DNA of 15,576 bases from Candidatus Aminicenantota bacterium (GTDB lineage Bacteria; Acidobacteriota; Aminicenantia; Aminicenantales; Aminicenantaceae): positions 1 to 15,576 of the forward strand of contig JAUWJP010000013.1 of the NCBI GenBank assembly GCA_030607635.1, given 5' to 3'. The notes under the pieces are model-generated. The model saw only the letters and a program-made list of their open reading frames with translations. It searched no databases and was not told the origin of the DNA. Both the position numbers and the translations under genes were made by a program. Shown piece after piece: positions 4,565-13,354 of the stretch (the first letter of the stretch is position 1; each line of letters starts with the position of its first letter).

Positions 4565-4905
4565 TATTGCCTTCCCATTCTATCACAGACCTTTTCTAAC
4601 ATTTGAGTTTGCTTTTTTGTTTCACTAAGAACGCCCTTGAGGATCCCCGTTTGTTCAACTGTTTTTTCGGTCAGTCCTTTCATGTCTTGTTTTATTTCCG
4701 CCGTTGATTCCCTGCTCATTGCTAGATCTGTCAAACATACCTGAGCTCTTGGATCATTGATACATCTTGACCTGGTGTTTGTGATCCCGGAAGTTTTTGT
4801 TCCTTTTTTCGATTTAAGCAAGAACAATAAAACAATTCCAACGAGAACGATGGCGAAGGATCCAAATGCCCCTATCTGTCCCCATGGTATTTCTATTTCA
4901 TTCAT
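4564..4905 (-). CDS. Membrane-anchored coiled-coil protein of the lysis cassette
   Basis: The 113-residue protein has one strong hydrophobic span (about residues 10-31, IGAFGSFAIVLVGIVLLFLL) followed by Lys residues, so the larger C-terminal part would be cytoplasmic by the positive-inside rule. The rest (about 60-113) is helical with heptad-like spacing (AEIKQDMKGLTEKTVEQTGILKGVL) and likely coiled coil. Two Cys (residues near 48 and 57) lie in the linker. It starts at ATG 4905, overlapping the preceding gene as ATGA, with aggag 10-15 bases upstream. Position after amidase, holin-like and spanin-like genes suggests a lysis or membrane role such as a second holin or antiholin; this is context only. 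Confidence 0.6.
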   Translation of the reverse strand: MNEIEIPWGQIGAFGSFAIVLVGIVLLFLLKSKKGTKTSGITNTRSRCINDPRAQVCLTDLAMSRESTAEIKQDMKGLTEKTVEQTGILKGVLSETKKQTQMLEKVCDRMGRQ

Positions 4906-5573
4906 GTCGTAGCTCCTAATAGATATCCAAGCCCGAAAAAGGTGGCGCTGTATAAAATATTCTTGAAGTTAAGCTTTAATCCCGTTCTTCTTATTACCTT
5001 ATCACCTTCATTGATTGTTTCTCCCGCAATATTATCATAGGCCTCTTCTGCTGAAAGCTGTTCCTCTAGGCCCTTTCTTATGCTGTGCTCATTTAGATAT
5101 TTCCCGTACTGCTTAAAGGCTATGGATGCCCAGAAGTTTCTTTGCTTTATTATCTTATCTTTCTCTGCCCTCTCGTTCCAGAATCTCTTTTCCCATACTT
5201 TGATGATGAGATTCCTATTAGCAATAATAAGAACCGGGTCCGTAAGAGTCTCGCCTTCCTTTTTAATATCATAAATAGCTTGAGCTCTTTCCTTGTCTCT
5301 TTTTTGACTCGCAAGTATTTCCTCGCCCAACTTTAAATTCTTATTCCTTAATTCCTTTATCCCTTTTTCTAGCTCGGCGGTATTCTCATCGGCAGCCGTG
5401 GTCTCTTCAACGAGGGCTGCCTTGCTCTCTTTCAGGTCCTTCTGTGCTGCCGCAAGCTCTCCTTTAAGTTTCTGGTACTTCGCATCGGACCGGGGACAAG
5501 CTCTCTCGGCGATAAAGATGGCTAGAACAAGAATGATAATACCAAAAATTACCGGCCTGATATAGCTCTTCAT
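4902..5573 (-). CDS. Spanin-like membrane protein with long coiled coil
   Basis: The 223-residue product begins with a short basic N-terminus and a hydrophobic segment (about 6-22, RPVIFGIIILVLAIFIA), as in type II inner-membrane proteins. A long charged helical region follows (about 30-105, KYQKLKGELAAAQKDLKES and onward) with strong heptad character. A basic helical part (about 115-190) and a second hydrophobic stretch at the C-terminus (about 203-220, YSATFFGLGYLLGA) complete it. Rz-type inner-membrane spanins have the same N-terminal anchor plus periplasmic coiled coil, and lie after endolysin and holin genes as here. The second hydrophobic end is unusual for Rz; it might insert into the outer membrane as in u-spanins, or make this a two-span protein. 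The start overlaps the holin-like stop (TAATG). Function inferred. Confidence 0.5.
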   Translation of the reverse strand: MKSYIRPVIFGIIILVLAIFIAERACPRSDAKYQKLKGELAAAQKDLKESKAALVEETTAADENTAELEKGIKELRNKNLKLGEEILASQKRDKERAQAIYDIKKEGETLTDPVLIIANRNLIIKVWEKRFWNERAEKDKIIKQRNFWASIAFKQYGKYLNEHSIRKGLEEQLSAEEAYDNIAGETINEGDKVIRRTGLKLNFKNILYSATFFGLGYLLGATT

Positions 5574-5764
5574 TATTCACCAGGCCTAAATTTCTCATGC
5601 TTTTCCATCAGCCTCTTGCCTCCTATGCCGAGGAAGCCAAAGGTCCAGAAGCCAGCAAACTCAGCATAAGGAAGGCCTGGAAGGAAATGCTTGCCGATGG
5701 CTCCAACTAGGATCCCCAGGGCCCAGAAAACATACGCCTTTTCGGTGTTGATTTTTTTCATCAT
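5573..5764 (-). CDS. Holin-like small membrane protein
   Basis: The start is taken at ATG 5764 (ATGA overlap with the amidase stop, taggag about 12 bases upstream), giving 63 residues; a longer frame from 5788 lies inside the amidase gene. Two hydrophobic stretches are visible, about 10-28 (YVFWALGILVGAIGKHFL) and about 31-48 (YAEFAGFWTFGFLGIGG), with charged ends (KKINTEK and RLMEKHEKF). Size, two short spans and position beside the endolysin fit class II holins, which assemble into inner-membrane holes that release or activate the endolysin at the time of lysis. No holin family is recognised by sequence; the call rests on topology and context. Confidence 0.55.
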   Translation of the reverse strand: MMKKINTEKAYVFWALGILVGAIGKHFLPGLPYAEFAGFWTFGFLGIGGKRLMEKHEKFRPGE

Positions 5765-6372
5765 GGTAGTTTTTCTCCTACGGTCCACTCATGGCCTCCT
5801 CCCTCGAGGAAGGTTTCTGCAGCCTCGCAGAGAGACTTTGCCATTACTTCCTGATTAGCAACGGCAGATAAAAACAAGGCCTCTTCATTGTCAGACAGGA
5901 AGCCTAGCTCCACCAGGACGGCCGGCATTTTAGTGTGCTTGAGCACGTAATATTTTCCTGGCTTTACGCCCCTATCTATGACACTGAAGATCTTGCCAAC
6001 ATCGCTGAGCAGGCTTTCCTGGACTATCCCCGCAAACTGTTCCCCCTTCTTTGAACCCGGGTAATGATAAGTCTCTATCTCAACTCCAGCCCTTCCTCTC
6101 ATCGGCCGGGCGTTGGTATGGATGCTAAGGAAAGCGTGTGCCTTCCAAGACCAAGCCTTGCCGCATCGATCACGAAGAGAAATGAATTCATCTTTATGTC
6201 TTGTCATGTAAGTGTCAAATAAATAATCCCCGGTAAAAGCGTAACCCCTCATGAGTAGCCCCACGGCCAGGTTTATTTTTTTCTCCAGGATATTGAGCTC
6301 TTTGTTTACGGCTCCAGGATCCTTCCCACCATGGCCAGGGTCTATGCAAAGGCGATATGGACTGCGGCTCAT
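5761..6372 (-). CDS. Endolysin: N-acetylmuramoyl-L-alanine amidase (Amidase_3)
   Basis: This 203-residue enzyme is a single Amidase_3 domain (PF01520), which cleaves the bond between N-acetylmuramic acid and L-alanine of peptidoglycan. Visible active-site features are IDPGHGGKDPGA with zinc ligand H14, E30 in ILEKKINLAV, H85 in FLSIHTNA, and catalytic E155 in PAVLVELGFLSDNEE. The domain covers almost the whole protein, with no signal peptide and no cell-wall binding module, as expected for an endolysin that needs a holin. I chose ATG 6372 because it overlaps the stop of the giant gene as ATGA, like other junctions here; ATG 6387 would add five residues and is possible. It is followed by holin-like and spanin-like genes. 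Confidence 0.9.
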   Translation of the reverse strand: MSRSPYRLCIDPGHGGKDPGAVNKELNILEKKINLAVGLLMRGYAFTGDYLFDTYMTRHKDEFISLRDRCGKAWSWKAHAFLSIHTNARPMRGRAGVEIETYHYPGSKKGEQFAGIVQESLLSDVGKIFSVIDRGVKPGKYYVLKHTKMPAVLVELGFLSDNEEALFLSAVANQEVMAKSLCEAAETFLEGGGHEWTVGEKLP

Positions 6373-9300
6373 TGTTCTTTTTTCCATTTGTTTACTAGAA
6401 TCCTCAATCTTTTATTGAATCTATCGGACCATAATCCAGGGATCCTTTTTGCTAGCCTGCTCAATGCTTTCCTCTCCCCTTCTTCAGTCTCTAAATATCT
6501 TGTCCAATATACCGTAGCTCTTGCCTCCGGTGTCATTTCAGCCAGGTTTAACCACCATGTTTTATCCGGGATAGCATAGACAATGCCATAATTCTTGAAC
6601 CAACTAATAAGCCTCTTCCTATCTTCGGCCGGCTGCTTTCTTATAAAAACTTTAACTTCGGTAAGGATAGACCTATCTTTTATTTTCTCATCTTTAAGTT
6701 TCGTGTAATACCTTCTGGATATTTCGGTTATCTCTCTTTTCTGTTTATATCTTTTCGTTGATTCTTCTGTCTTAATCTTCTCCAGCTTCTTTAGCTCTGT
6801 CTCCGAGTATGCTGGAGTAGCCTTGAATACTCTCTTTATAAGGGGAAGCCTCGTTACCATTTCAATCGCTGTTTTTCTTTTATCTTTTTCGGGCTGGTTC
6901 TTCATGGCAAGACTGAAGCCAGCGCCAACAATGCTTGTATAAATGTTTCCTCGAGTAAAGACCTGGCTTAGAGAATAGCCCAGCCTATCCGGAGAGAGGG
7001 CCGTTACCTCCCCTGCCTTTACCAATGCTGGGTGGGTATATGCCGTGTACTCCTCTCTTGGAGTTATCTTGTCCCCTCTCCAGATATCCTTGTTCGTCCA
7101 GAAGTCTTTGTTGGCGTAGTATCCCATCATTGCATCTATCGAAGGTGGGATATTTTGAGATGGTATCATGGGGATGAACTCTTGGATAGATTGTGTTATC
7201 TGGTCTGCATTTACCTCCTCGCCTAATGCCTTTGCCATCATGTTCTCGAAGATAGTGCAGGCAACTCTTTGTCCTTGGTCTTTGGCTATCTTAAAATACA
7301 GAAATCTTTCATTTTGATTTTTGTCCTTAAAGCTGAAGGGTGTAGTAATGCAAAAATTATTAACTTTATCTCTATCGGGTATCTGGTCCCAACATTCTTT
7401 ATTGAAATATCTATTTGCTACATACAGGCCACTAGCCAATGTTCCCAGCTGAGCAAATTTCCATAATGTCTGATACGGTCTATCTGCCAGGGCCCTGAAG
7501 ATTCCCCTTGTACCTTGTACCCCGGCGTTAAGATATGGCAACCCTGTGTCCATGGCCTTTATTACATTTCCACCCTGGCTAAAGTCAAGGTAATTCCTTG
7601 CGATCCAAGTTGCTTCATGTGGCGACTTGCCCTGCCTTAATGCCCTTTCCCGGAGAGCTAACCTTGTCCAAATTTCTGACGTTTCGCCAGTATAGCCCAT
7701 GACTTTTTGTGCTGCCATTATTTTTGCGTTTGCATCTTTGAATGGTTTTCCTTGGTGGGTCAGGAATGTCATCATCCCACCTTCATCTACGAAATCAATA
7801 AACCTTCCCTTCCTCAGGAACGCATCTTTGCTCGTTGCCGCTAGATCCCTGTTCATCTGTGCAAGAAACTTGGGGAAGAAGCTTGAATGTTCAGACGTTA
7901 CGATCCAAACATGGCCGATGTCCCTAGGGAAATTAGTCAATGCAAAGCCAGGGTTTAATCCTGTGGCCATGGGTTTCAAAAGTTTACTTCCGGAGATCCA
8001 TCCGATTATATTTGCCATCTGTTCATTGATTAGCGGATCTCGAGTCAGCCACTCTTTAGCGTATTCGTCAGGCATTAACATTTCTTTTGCCTTGCCATCA
8101 ATCATAGCTTTTATTTTCGTATGCCCGGCCGGAGCTTCCTGGTAGATCGGCTTCCCCTCTTTTGTTGTCCCAGTTACCTTAGCCAGTTTAAATATTCCAT
8201 TATCAGGAATTTCTTTAGCCAGGTCGCATGCTGCCTTGTTTGCCCTGTTCCTGAAGATCCTTGCTTGCGTCCTCGAGATAACGCTTGAGAGAAGCGCCCT
8301 CGAGTTTGTCTCCATCACCTGCTGGCTTCCTGCATCCAGCGCCTTTATTCCGCTATCCGGGATAGTAATTGTTTTTCCGGATATAACATAAGTCCTTTCC
8401 GGGTCAATGTGCTGGATAAATCTTCTTGGTGAATAGACTCCCTTGCTTTTTAAGTTTTGATATGACTCCTCGCTGAGCAGGCCTTCGGATTTTGAAAGGT
8501 CTAAAACCTTTTCCATCTCCTTGAAATAAGCGTCTGCCCTTTCATTTATCTCTTTCGGTATATCTTTTAAAAATTCCTCATGCTGTTTTCCTGTCAATCC
8601 ATGGGGGTGCCTTATTCCCTTTGCCAACAATTTATCTTTTTCTTTTTTTACTTTTTCAAGCTCTCTCTCCGCTTTTTCTCTTGCCTTGCCTCCCCACCTT
8701 TCTATTCTCTCTGCTAATATTTTCTCCTGTGCTTCTAGGGCTTTGACTGCGGCTTCATCAACTTTCCTGTATTCAGATATGGCGGTTGTCCTTCTTGACT
8801 GTATCGCTCTATTAAGCAAGTCTTCATCTGCCCTAGAAATTTTTGAGTATATCCTCTTAGAAGCTTCATCATATAACCTCTCTGCCTTTGAGCTTGCGCC
8901 GGCAATCAGATCGTGGTGAATTACAGCCTCTTTACCCAGGGGCCCCAGATCCTTAATTAGATCCCTTTTTACATTTCCGCTTGTGTCAATGAGGGCACGC
9001 TTGGCTCCTCTAAATGCTCTCTTAAAGCTGGGCTTCCTTTTCTCTGTCAGTAGCCTTTCGCTTTCCAGGTACATCCATTCAACCTTGCCTTTGTCGGTCT
9101 TCTGTAGCTCACCCTTGAGCTCTTCCAGCTTCACCCGCTTCTTTGTTTTAGTCCTTTCTCTTATCCTTAATATTGCCGCTTTGACTTCTTTTGTAATGGG
9201 ATAACCAGAGTAAAGTTCCCATTCTTCCCTGGGAACCTCCTTGACATCTCTTATAACTTCCTTCATGTATTTTTCTATTTCTCGGGGACTCAAGGCCTCC

Positions 9301-11825
9301 CCCCATTTTCCCTGATACGTTGCGCCGACTTTTAGTTTACCCTCTATCCCTACCTGTTTTGCATATTCCTTAACTCTAGCAATCCTATCAGCTGGCAATT
9401 CACCAAGATCCTCGATTTCTCCCGTAGGGGTTTCTACTGATACCTTGACCAGGCTCATTCTTTTTGGCATCTCTTCTGGCTCTAACTCAGGAAGAGGAAG
9501 TGGCTCCTTGATCTTCTTTTCCTCGTACATTCCCTTTTCTTTTAAGGTCTTTTTCTGTTCCGCAGTCAACGGCTTGCCTTCTTTCAATGCTTTCTCTATG
9601 GCCAGGATCCCGGGAGCTTTCCTATACATCTCTGGAGTCTTTTTTTCTGCAACCCTAAAGGCTTTCTTATCTATAAATTCTTTAATTACCTTGCGTTCCG
9701 TTGGTGTTCTAGCCTCGCCTTTAATAGCTACTAATTGCTCAAGTGTCTTACCTTCCAAGTGAGGCCGCATCCTAGCTTCCACCTCTGACGCCGTTAGCTC
9801 TGCAGCTCCCCTCCTTTCTAGCCCTGCGTATTTTTTAAATCCCGCCTCCATCGCCGCCGCTCTTCCTCCCAGAACGGCCTCTTCTGCGACAGTAATTTTC
9901 TCAACTGCCAGTGGTGCCTCGGGCTTTTCTTTAGCGGCTTTTTCCTTTTCCTCAAACTCCTCAAACTCTGCCCTTGCTCTTTCTTTCTCCGTGGGTTCTT
10001 TGGTGACTGGCCCCCTTTTCCTTGCAACAAGCATATCGTAAAATTCAGTATTTCCCTCTATGCCAGGATATTTATGTCTTAACGCTTGTGCTGCTATGTT
10101 CATCTCTACGGCGGCCGGATCCCCTTTTGCTCCTATCATTCTTAGCGGGAGGACCTTCATTAACTCCGCTCGAGAATAATCAGGGTTAGGTTTTATCTTG
10201 CCCACTAAATCATGGATATCCTGAAGAAGTTCATCTTTATAAGTAATGGGCTTCGCCACTTCTTCCACTTTCGGAGGCGGTGGTTTTCCTAAGACTTCTT
10301 TTCCTCTTGACTCGAAGTATTCTGCTATCTCCCTTGGTGTTGCAACGCCCTTGTTTATTTCGGAATACTTGACTATATCTTTCCATCCCATCCTGGGATG
10401 ATCCTCGAAGGTAGCCCAAACGCTCTCCATTACGTCTTGCTTTGCAGGCGTAAAAAGCTTCCCTTCTGCCGGCTTCTTTACTTCGGCAGTAGGCTTCACG
10501 AAAGTTACATCAATGGATCCATCAGGCTTAGGCTTTATGTTTACCGTTGGCTCTTGCTCTACAGGCTTAGGCTCTGCTGCTCTATAGCCTGCCCTTAGTG
10601 TCTCCGCTTCTCCTTTTATTATTTCCGCTTCTGGAGTTCCAGGTTTAAAGGCCGCTCCTTTCTCTGGAGCAAAATAAGTAGCTGGGCCAACTAGCCTCTC
10701 TACCGGTGATGGCTCTTCTGGTCTTTGCCAAGTTTCCGGTTTAGAATATATTCTCCTTATCTCCTCAAGGCCTTCAGGCAGCTTCACGTTATACGCCTTA
10801 GCGTCTGCGTTGAACCTCTTTATTTCCTGTAGTAAATTACCCGATACCCTGTTGAAGTTTTTAGGTGATACACCATGTTGTAAAAAGTAAGCATTTAATC
10901 CGTATTCATAAATTTTCGTGAATAGAGTTCTTTCGTCCAAGGGGTGTTTGCCCTCGGCTATGTCAAGAAGGGCAGATCCTAATCCAAACCTAAATATGTA
11001 CGAGAGTATTGGATGAACCTTTTGGAAGTGAACAAAATTCATGCCTCCAAAAAAAGCTCCTATAGCTGCACCTGAAGCAAAGGCGTCCTTTTTGTTCCTC
11101 AAGATTTCAGTTGCATCTTCACCTTGCCACTCTGTAGCTCCTAGTGCCAGGCCTACCGTAGCAGAGCTTTTGGTCATGTTTTGTATTACTTTACCCACAA
11201 TAGTCTTAGCTGGCTTTTTCCACATCGCCCCAGTAAGTCTTCCCACAATCTTGAAGGGAGACTTAATCAACCCCGCTAAATGACCTATTCCCGCCGCTGC
11301 CTCTGCAACCTCAGACTTTGGGGGAGGCTTTTCTCCTGGTATAAATTCAGGGAACCCCCAAGCATACATTGACGCAAATTCGGTCAGAAATTGCCCTGGA
11401 ATATCCAATAATTTTTCAAGCTGTCCATATTCAAGTTCGCTGGCCTTAGGATATCTTGGTTTTCTTGCCGCATATATTTCCGCTGCACGACCACTCTCAA
11501 CCATGTATCTTTCTTTTTCTGTGGGTGGTCCGATGGTGGGCATTACCGGGAGTTTTATATCTTCCTCTACTCCAACCTCTTTATCTAACATCATTTTTGC
11601 TTGAGTATATTTGGGTCCCCCCATCACTTCTAATCCAGGTAATATTTTTGCACCTAAGCCCTTGATCTTTTCGAAGATTGAAGGCTTGGCTTCTGGCTCA
11701 GGCATTTCGGGTTCTAGTATTCCAGGCTCCTCCTCCTCAGATGCCTTCTGCATTAAGGAGAAGAGATCTCCCTTCTCTTCTTCCGGCTCGGAAGCCTTTT
11801 TCATTAACTCGAGAATATCTGACAT
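6369..11825 (-). CDS. Giant polyvalent virion protein, LPD38-like
   Basis: At 1818 residues this is by far the longest gene. The N-terminus has two copies of a short motif (LELMKKASEPEEE, LFSLMQKASEEEE), then Pro/Glu-rich linker. Residues about 150-310 contain hydrophobic Gly/Ala-rich helices (AAIGAFFGGMNF, LSYIFRFGLGSALL). About 380-950 is a long Lys/Glu/Pro-rich, low-complexity and helical region. The C-terminal half (about 970-1700) is conserved-looking: DTSGNVKRDLIKDLGP, LLNRAIQSRR, LKSKGVYSPRR, then NPGFALTNFPRDI near residue 1290 and ARNYLDFSQGGN near 1412, followed by YTHPALVKAGE and FTRGNIYTSIVG. I associate this with the LPD38 domain of polyvalent phage proteins, probably virion-packaged and injected with DNA. 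No nuclease, peptidase or polymerase motif was recognised. There is no clear Shine-Dalgarno; the start lies one base after the upstream stop, so translation is probably coupled. Confidence 0.65.
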   Translation of the reverse strand: MSDILELMKKASEPEEEKGDLFSLMQKASEEEEPGILEPEMPEPEAKPSIFEKIKGLGAKILPGLEVMGGPKYTQAKMMLDKEVGVEEDIKLPVMPTIGPPTEKERYMVESGRAAEIYAARKPRYPKASELEYGQLEKLLDIPGQFLTEFASMYAWGFPEFIPGEKPPPKSEVAEAAAGIGHLAGLIKSPFKIVGRLTGAMWKKPAKTIVGKVIQNMTKSSATVGLALGATEWQGEDATEILRNKKDAFASGAAIGAFFGGMNFVHFQKVHPILSYIFRFGLGSALLDIAEGKHPLDERTLFTKIYEYGLNAYFLQHGVSPKNFNRVSGNLLQEIKRFNADAKAYNVKLPEGLEEIRRIYSKPETWQRPEEPSPVERLVGPATYFAPEKGAAFKPGTPEAEIIKGEAETLRAGYRAAEPKPVEQEPTVNIKPKPDGSIDVTFVKPTAEVKKPAEGKLFTPAKQDVMESVWATFEDHPRMGWKDIVKYSEINKGVATPREIAEYFESRGKEVLGKPPPPKVEEVAKPITYKDELLQDIHDLVGKIKPNPDYSRAELMKVLPLRMIGAKGDPAAVEMNIAAQALRHKYPGIEGNTEFYDMLVARKRGPVTKEPTEKERARAEFEEFEEKEKAAKEKPEAPLAVEKITVAEEAVLGGRAAAMEAGFKKYAGLERRGAAELTASEVEARMRPHLEGKTLEQLVAIKGEARTPTERKVIKEFIDKKAFRVAEKKTPEMYRKAPGILAIEKALKEGKPLTAEQKKTLKEKGMYEEKKIKEPLPLPELEPEEMPKRMSLVKVSVETPTGEIEDLGELPADRIARVKEYAKQVGIEGKLKVGATYQGKWGEALSPREIEKYMKEVIRDVKEVPREEWELYSGYPITKEVKAAILRIRERTKTKKRVKLEELKGELQKTDKGKVEWMYLESERLLTEKRKPSFKRAFRGAKRALIDTSGNVKRDLIKDLGPLGKEAVIHHDLIAGASSKAERLYDEASKRIYSKISRADEDLLNRAIQSRRTTAISEYRKVDEAAVKALEAQEKILAERIERWGGKAREKAERELEKVKKEKDKLLAKGIRHPHGLTGKQHEEFLKDIPKEINERADAYFKEMEKVLDLSKSEGLLSEESYQNLKSKGVYSPRRFIQHIDPERTYVISGKTITIPDSGIKALDAGSQQVMETNSRALLSSVISRTQARIFRNRANKAACDLAKEIPDNGIFKLAKVTGTTKEGKPIYQEAPAGHTKIKAMIDGKAKEMLMPDEYAKEWLTRDPLINEQMANIIGWISGSKLLKPMATGLNPGFALTNFPRDIGHVWIVTSEHSSFFPKFLAQMNRDLAATSKDAFLRKGRFIDFVDEGGMMTFLTHQGKPFKDANAKIMAAQKVMGYTGETSEIWTRLALRERALRQGKSPHEATWIARNYLDFSQGGNVIKAMDTGLPYLNAGVQGTRGIFRALADRPYQTLWKFAQLGTLASGLYVANRYFNKECWDQIPDRDKVNNFCITTPFSFKDKNQNERFLYFKIAKDQGQRVACTIFENMMAKALGEEVNADQITQSIQEFIPMIPSQNIPPSIDAMMGYYANKDFWTNKDIWRGDKITPREEYTAYTHPALVKAGEVTALSPDRLGYSLSQVFTRGNIYTSIVGAGFSLAMKNQPEKDKRKTAIEMVTRLPLIKRVFKATPAYSETELKKLEKIKTEESTKRYKQKREITEISRRYYTKLKDEKIKDRSILTEVKVFIRKQPAEDRKRLISWFKNYGIVYAIPDKTWWLNLAEMTPEARATVYWTRYLETEEGERKALSRLAKRIPGLWSDRFNKRLRILVNKWKKEQ

Positions 11826-11826
11826 T

Positions 11827-12750
11827 TTATAAATTTAGCCTGATGTATTGATACTCCACATCTGTTAATTTGTATTCTTTCTTGAATTTTTCTTTATACT
11901 TCTCCATCCCCTTAGCGGTTATTTTATTCGCTTTCAATTTGGATATGATTCCATCAGCTTTCTTCTTGTCTAAGTCGCCTAACAGTTGATCGAGAGTATT
12001 CAATTGATTTTGTCTCATTTCAGAAATTTGCGTTTGTAATCGCTCGGCCTCTGGGTCGTCTTCGGTTAAGCCTATTTGTTCTTCAAGGGTCTCTAGCTTA
12101 TCTACGAAAACCTTTTCCTTCTTGGAGAAGAATTTCAGCTTATCTTCTAGTTGTTTTTTTGTTAATTTCGCTCCTGGTGTTTTCAGTCCAAGCTCTGCGT
12201 AGCCAAGCCTAGTTTTTTCTCTCGACACTTCTCTCCCAGCACGGCCAGCTTTTACCTTCTCGGCCTGCTCTAAAAACTCCTGAAGCTTCTCCGGCCCTAA
12301 TAGCCTGGTAAGGATTGCCATTTCTTCCCTTGATGGATACTGGCCTGCTGCCAACTTTCTTCCTATGGCTGGCATTAGGCTTTCATACTGCCCCGTGATC
12401 TCTTCGTATTGTCCTGGAATTTCTGGTGGGATCCCGGGCGTCTCGCCCCGGCCTACCTTCCTTGTTCTTTCTAAGGCTTCTACTCCCGGCCGGCCATATC
12501 CTTCCGCTCCCTTGAAGATCGTTGCAAGAAGCATCTTCACAACATCTCTCGAGTACCCCTCTTGCAGGAGTCGTTTTTGCATTTCCTCTTGGGCCGTATA
12601 TCCTTCTAGCCTTCTGGCCAGGCCACTCCGCTGAAGCTCCTCTTGAACTTTACCCCAGGATTGATAGCCTCTCTCCCGGACCTTCTGCTGCATAAGGATC
12701 CTCATCAGCTCAGACATAAATTGATTAAAGTCTGTTGTGTCGAGGGCCAT
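11827..12750 (-). CDS. Probable internal virion or structural protein, 307 residues
   Basis: The gene starts at ATG 12750 with a strong aaggagg site and lies 26 bases inside the 3' end of the upstream gene. The protein is almost entirely helical and charged: LMRILMQQKVRERGYQSWGKVQEELQ at the N-terminus, a Gly/Pro-rich middle (GRPGVEALERTRKVGRGETPGIPPEIPGQYEEI), then extended Lys/Glu-rich coiled coil (about 195-280). There is no signal, membrane span or catalytic motif. It sits directly before the LPD38-like giant and after another Gln/Met-rich protein, the place where podovirus-like phages keep internal or ejected core proteins. That role is inferred from position and composition; the family is not recognised. 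Confidence 0.6.
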   Translation of the reverse strand: MALDTTDFNQFMSELMRILMQQKVRERGYQSWGKVQEELQRSGLARRLEGYTAQEEMQKRLLQEGYSRDVVKMLLATIFKGAEGYGRPGVEALERTRKVGRGETPGIPPEIPGQYEEITGQYESLMPAIGRKLAAGQYPSREEMAILTRLLGPEKLQEFLEQAEKVKAGRAGREVSREKTRLGYAELGLKTPGAKLTKKQLEDKLKFFSKKEKVFVDKLETLEEQIGLTEDDPEAERLQTQISEMRQNQLNTLDQLLGDLDKKKADGIISKLKANKITAKGMEKYKEKFKKEYKLTDVEYQYIRLNL

Positions 12751-13354
12751 TTTCTCCTCCTTCTGAATCTAGATCCATAAGGTAGTAACTTAGCATGGGC
12801 AGCCAGGAGAGATCTTGTCCTCCCATTCCTGCCTGTGTCATTGTCGCCTGCATGTAGGGCTGCATCATTCCTGTCTGTCCTCCCATTAACATATTGAGGT
12901 AGTTCATGAATTGGTCTATAGATCTAAATCCCTCTGCCCTCCTCTGTCCACTCAATACTTCCGGGATCTGCTCTGATCTCATTAAAGTAGCCGCTAGCTG
13001 CTGTGATGCGCCGGTAGTGCTCAGCATCCTCTGGAAGCGATTTGTTATTTCATCTACGCCAAAACTTTTCCTTACATCTGCAATTTGTTCTGCCGTAAAT
13101 CTCCTCTCTTTTTCTTCCTCTTCAAACTCGGCGCCTGTTCCCAGGAGTCCCATTCTCGATAAGCCTTTTCTCTTGGCTTCGATCCTGCCTCTCTCTCCAC
13201 CTTTCACTCCCTTTACTGTTTGAGAGATGATGGCTTCACGCTCCTCGGGTGTATAGCCTTTGGGGTATTTGAAAAGAAAGCCCATTCGTTCACGCAGGCC
13301 TTTTAGTAAAGGCTCAAACTCTTCAGACCATTGAAATGTTCCTCCGTTAGGCAT
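12725..13354 (-). CDS. Probable virion protein, 209 residues, unknown family
   Basis: ATG 13354 overlaps the HNH stop as TAATG and has a strong gaggagg site. The N-terminal half is charged and helical (FEPLLKGLRERMGFLF, PEEREAIISQTVKGVKGGERGRIEAKRKGLSRMG), with an acidic run EFEEEEKERRF. The C-terminal third is rich in Met, Gln and Gly (MNYLNMLMGGQTGMMQPYMQATMTQAGMGG) and ends with LSWLPMLSYYLMDLDSE. Met/Gln-rich, weakly hydrophobic C-termini recur in small phage head-core or ejection proteins, where they may contact membrane or other core proteins. Before the HNH insertion this gene probably followed the Ala/Gly-rich gene directly. Assigned as virion protein by context only. Confidence 0.55.
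   Translation of the reverse strand: MPNGGTFQWSEEFEPLLKGLRERMGFLFKYPKGYTPEEREAIISQTVKGVKGGERGRIEAKRKGLSRMGLLGTGAEFEEEEKERRFTAEQIADVRKSFGVDEITNRFQRMLSTTGASQQLAATLMRSEQIPEVLSGQRRAEGFRSIDQFMNYLNMLMGGQTGMMQPYMQATMTQAGMGGQDLSWLPMLSYYLMDLDSEGGENGPRHNRL

Noticed and set aside
7699..8145. 148-residue + strand frame with hydrophobic segments
   Set aside because: It is antisense to the conserved LPD38-like part of the giant gene, and its apparent hydrophobicity follows from the mirror of charged codons.
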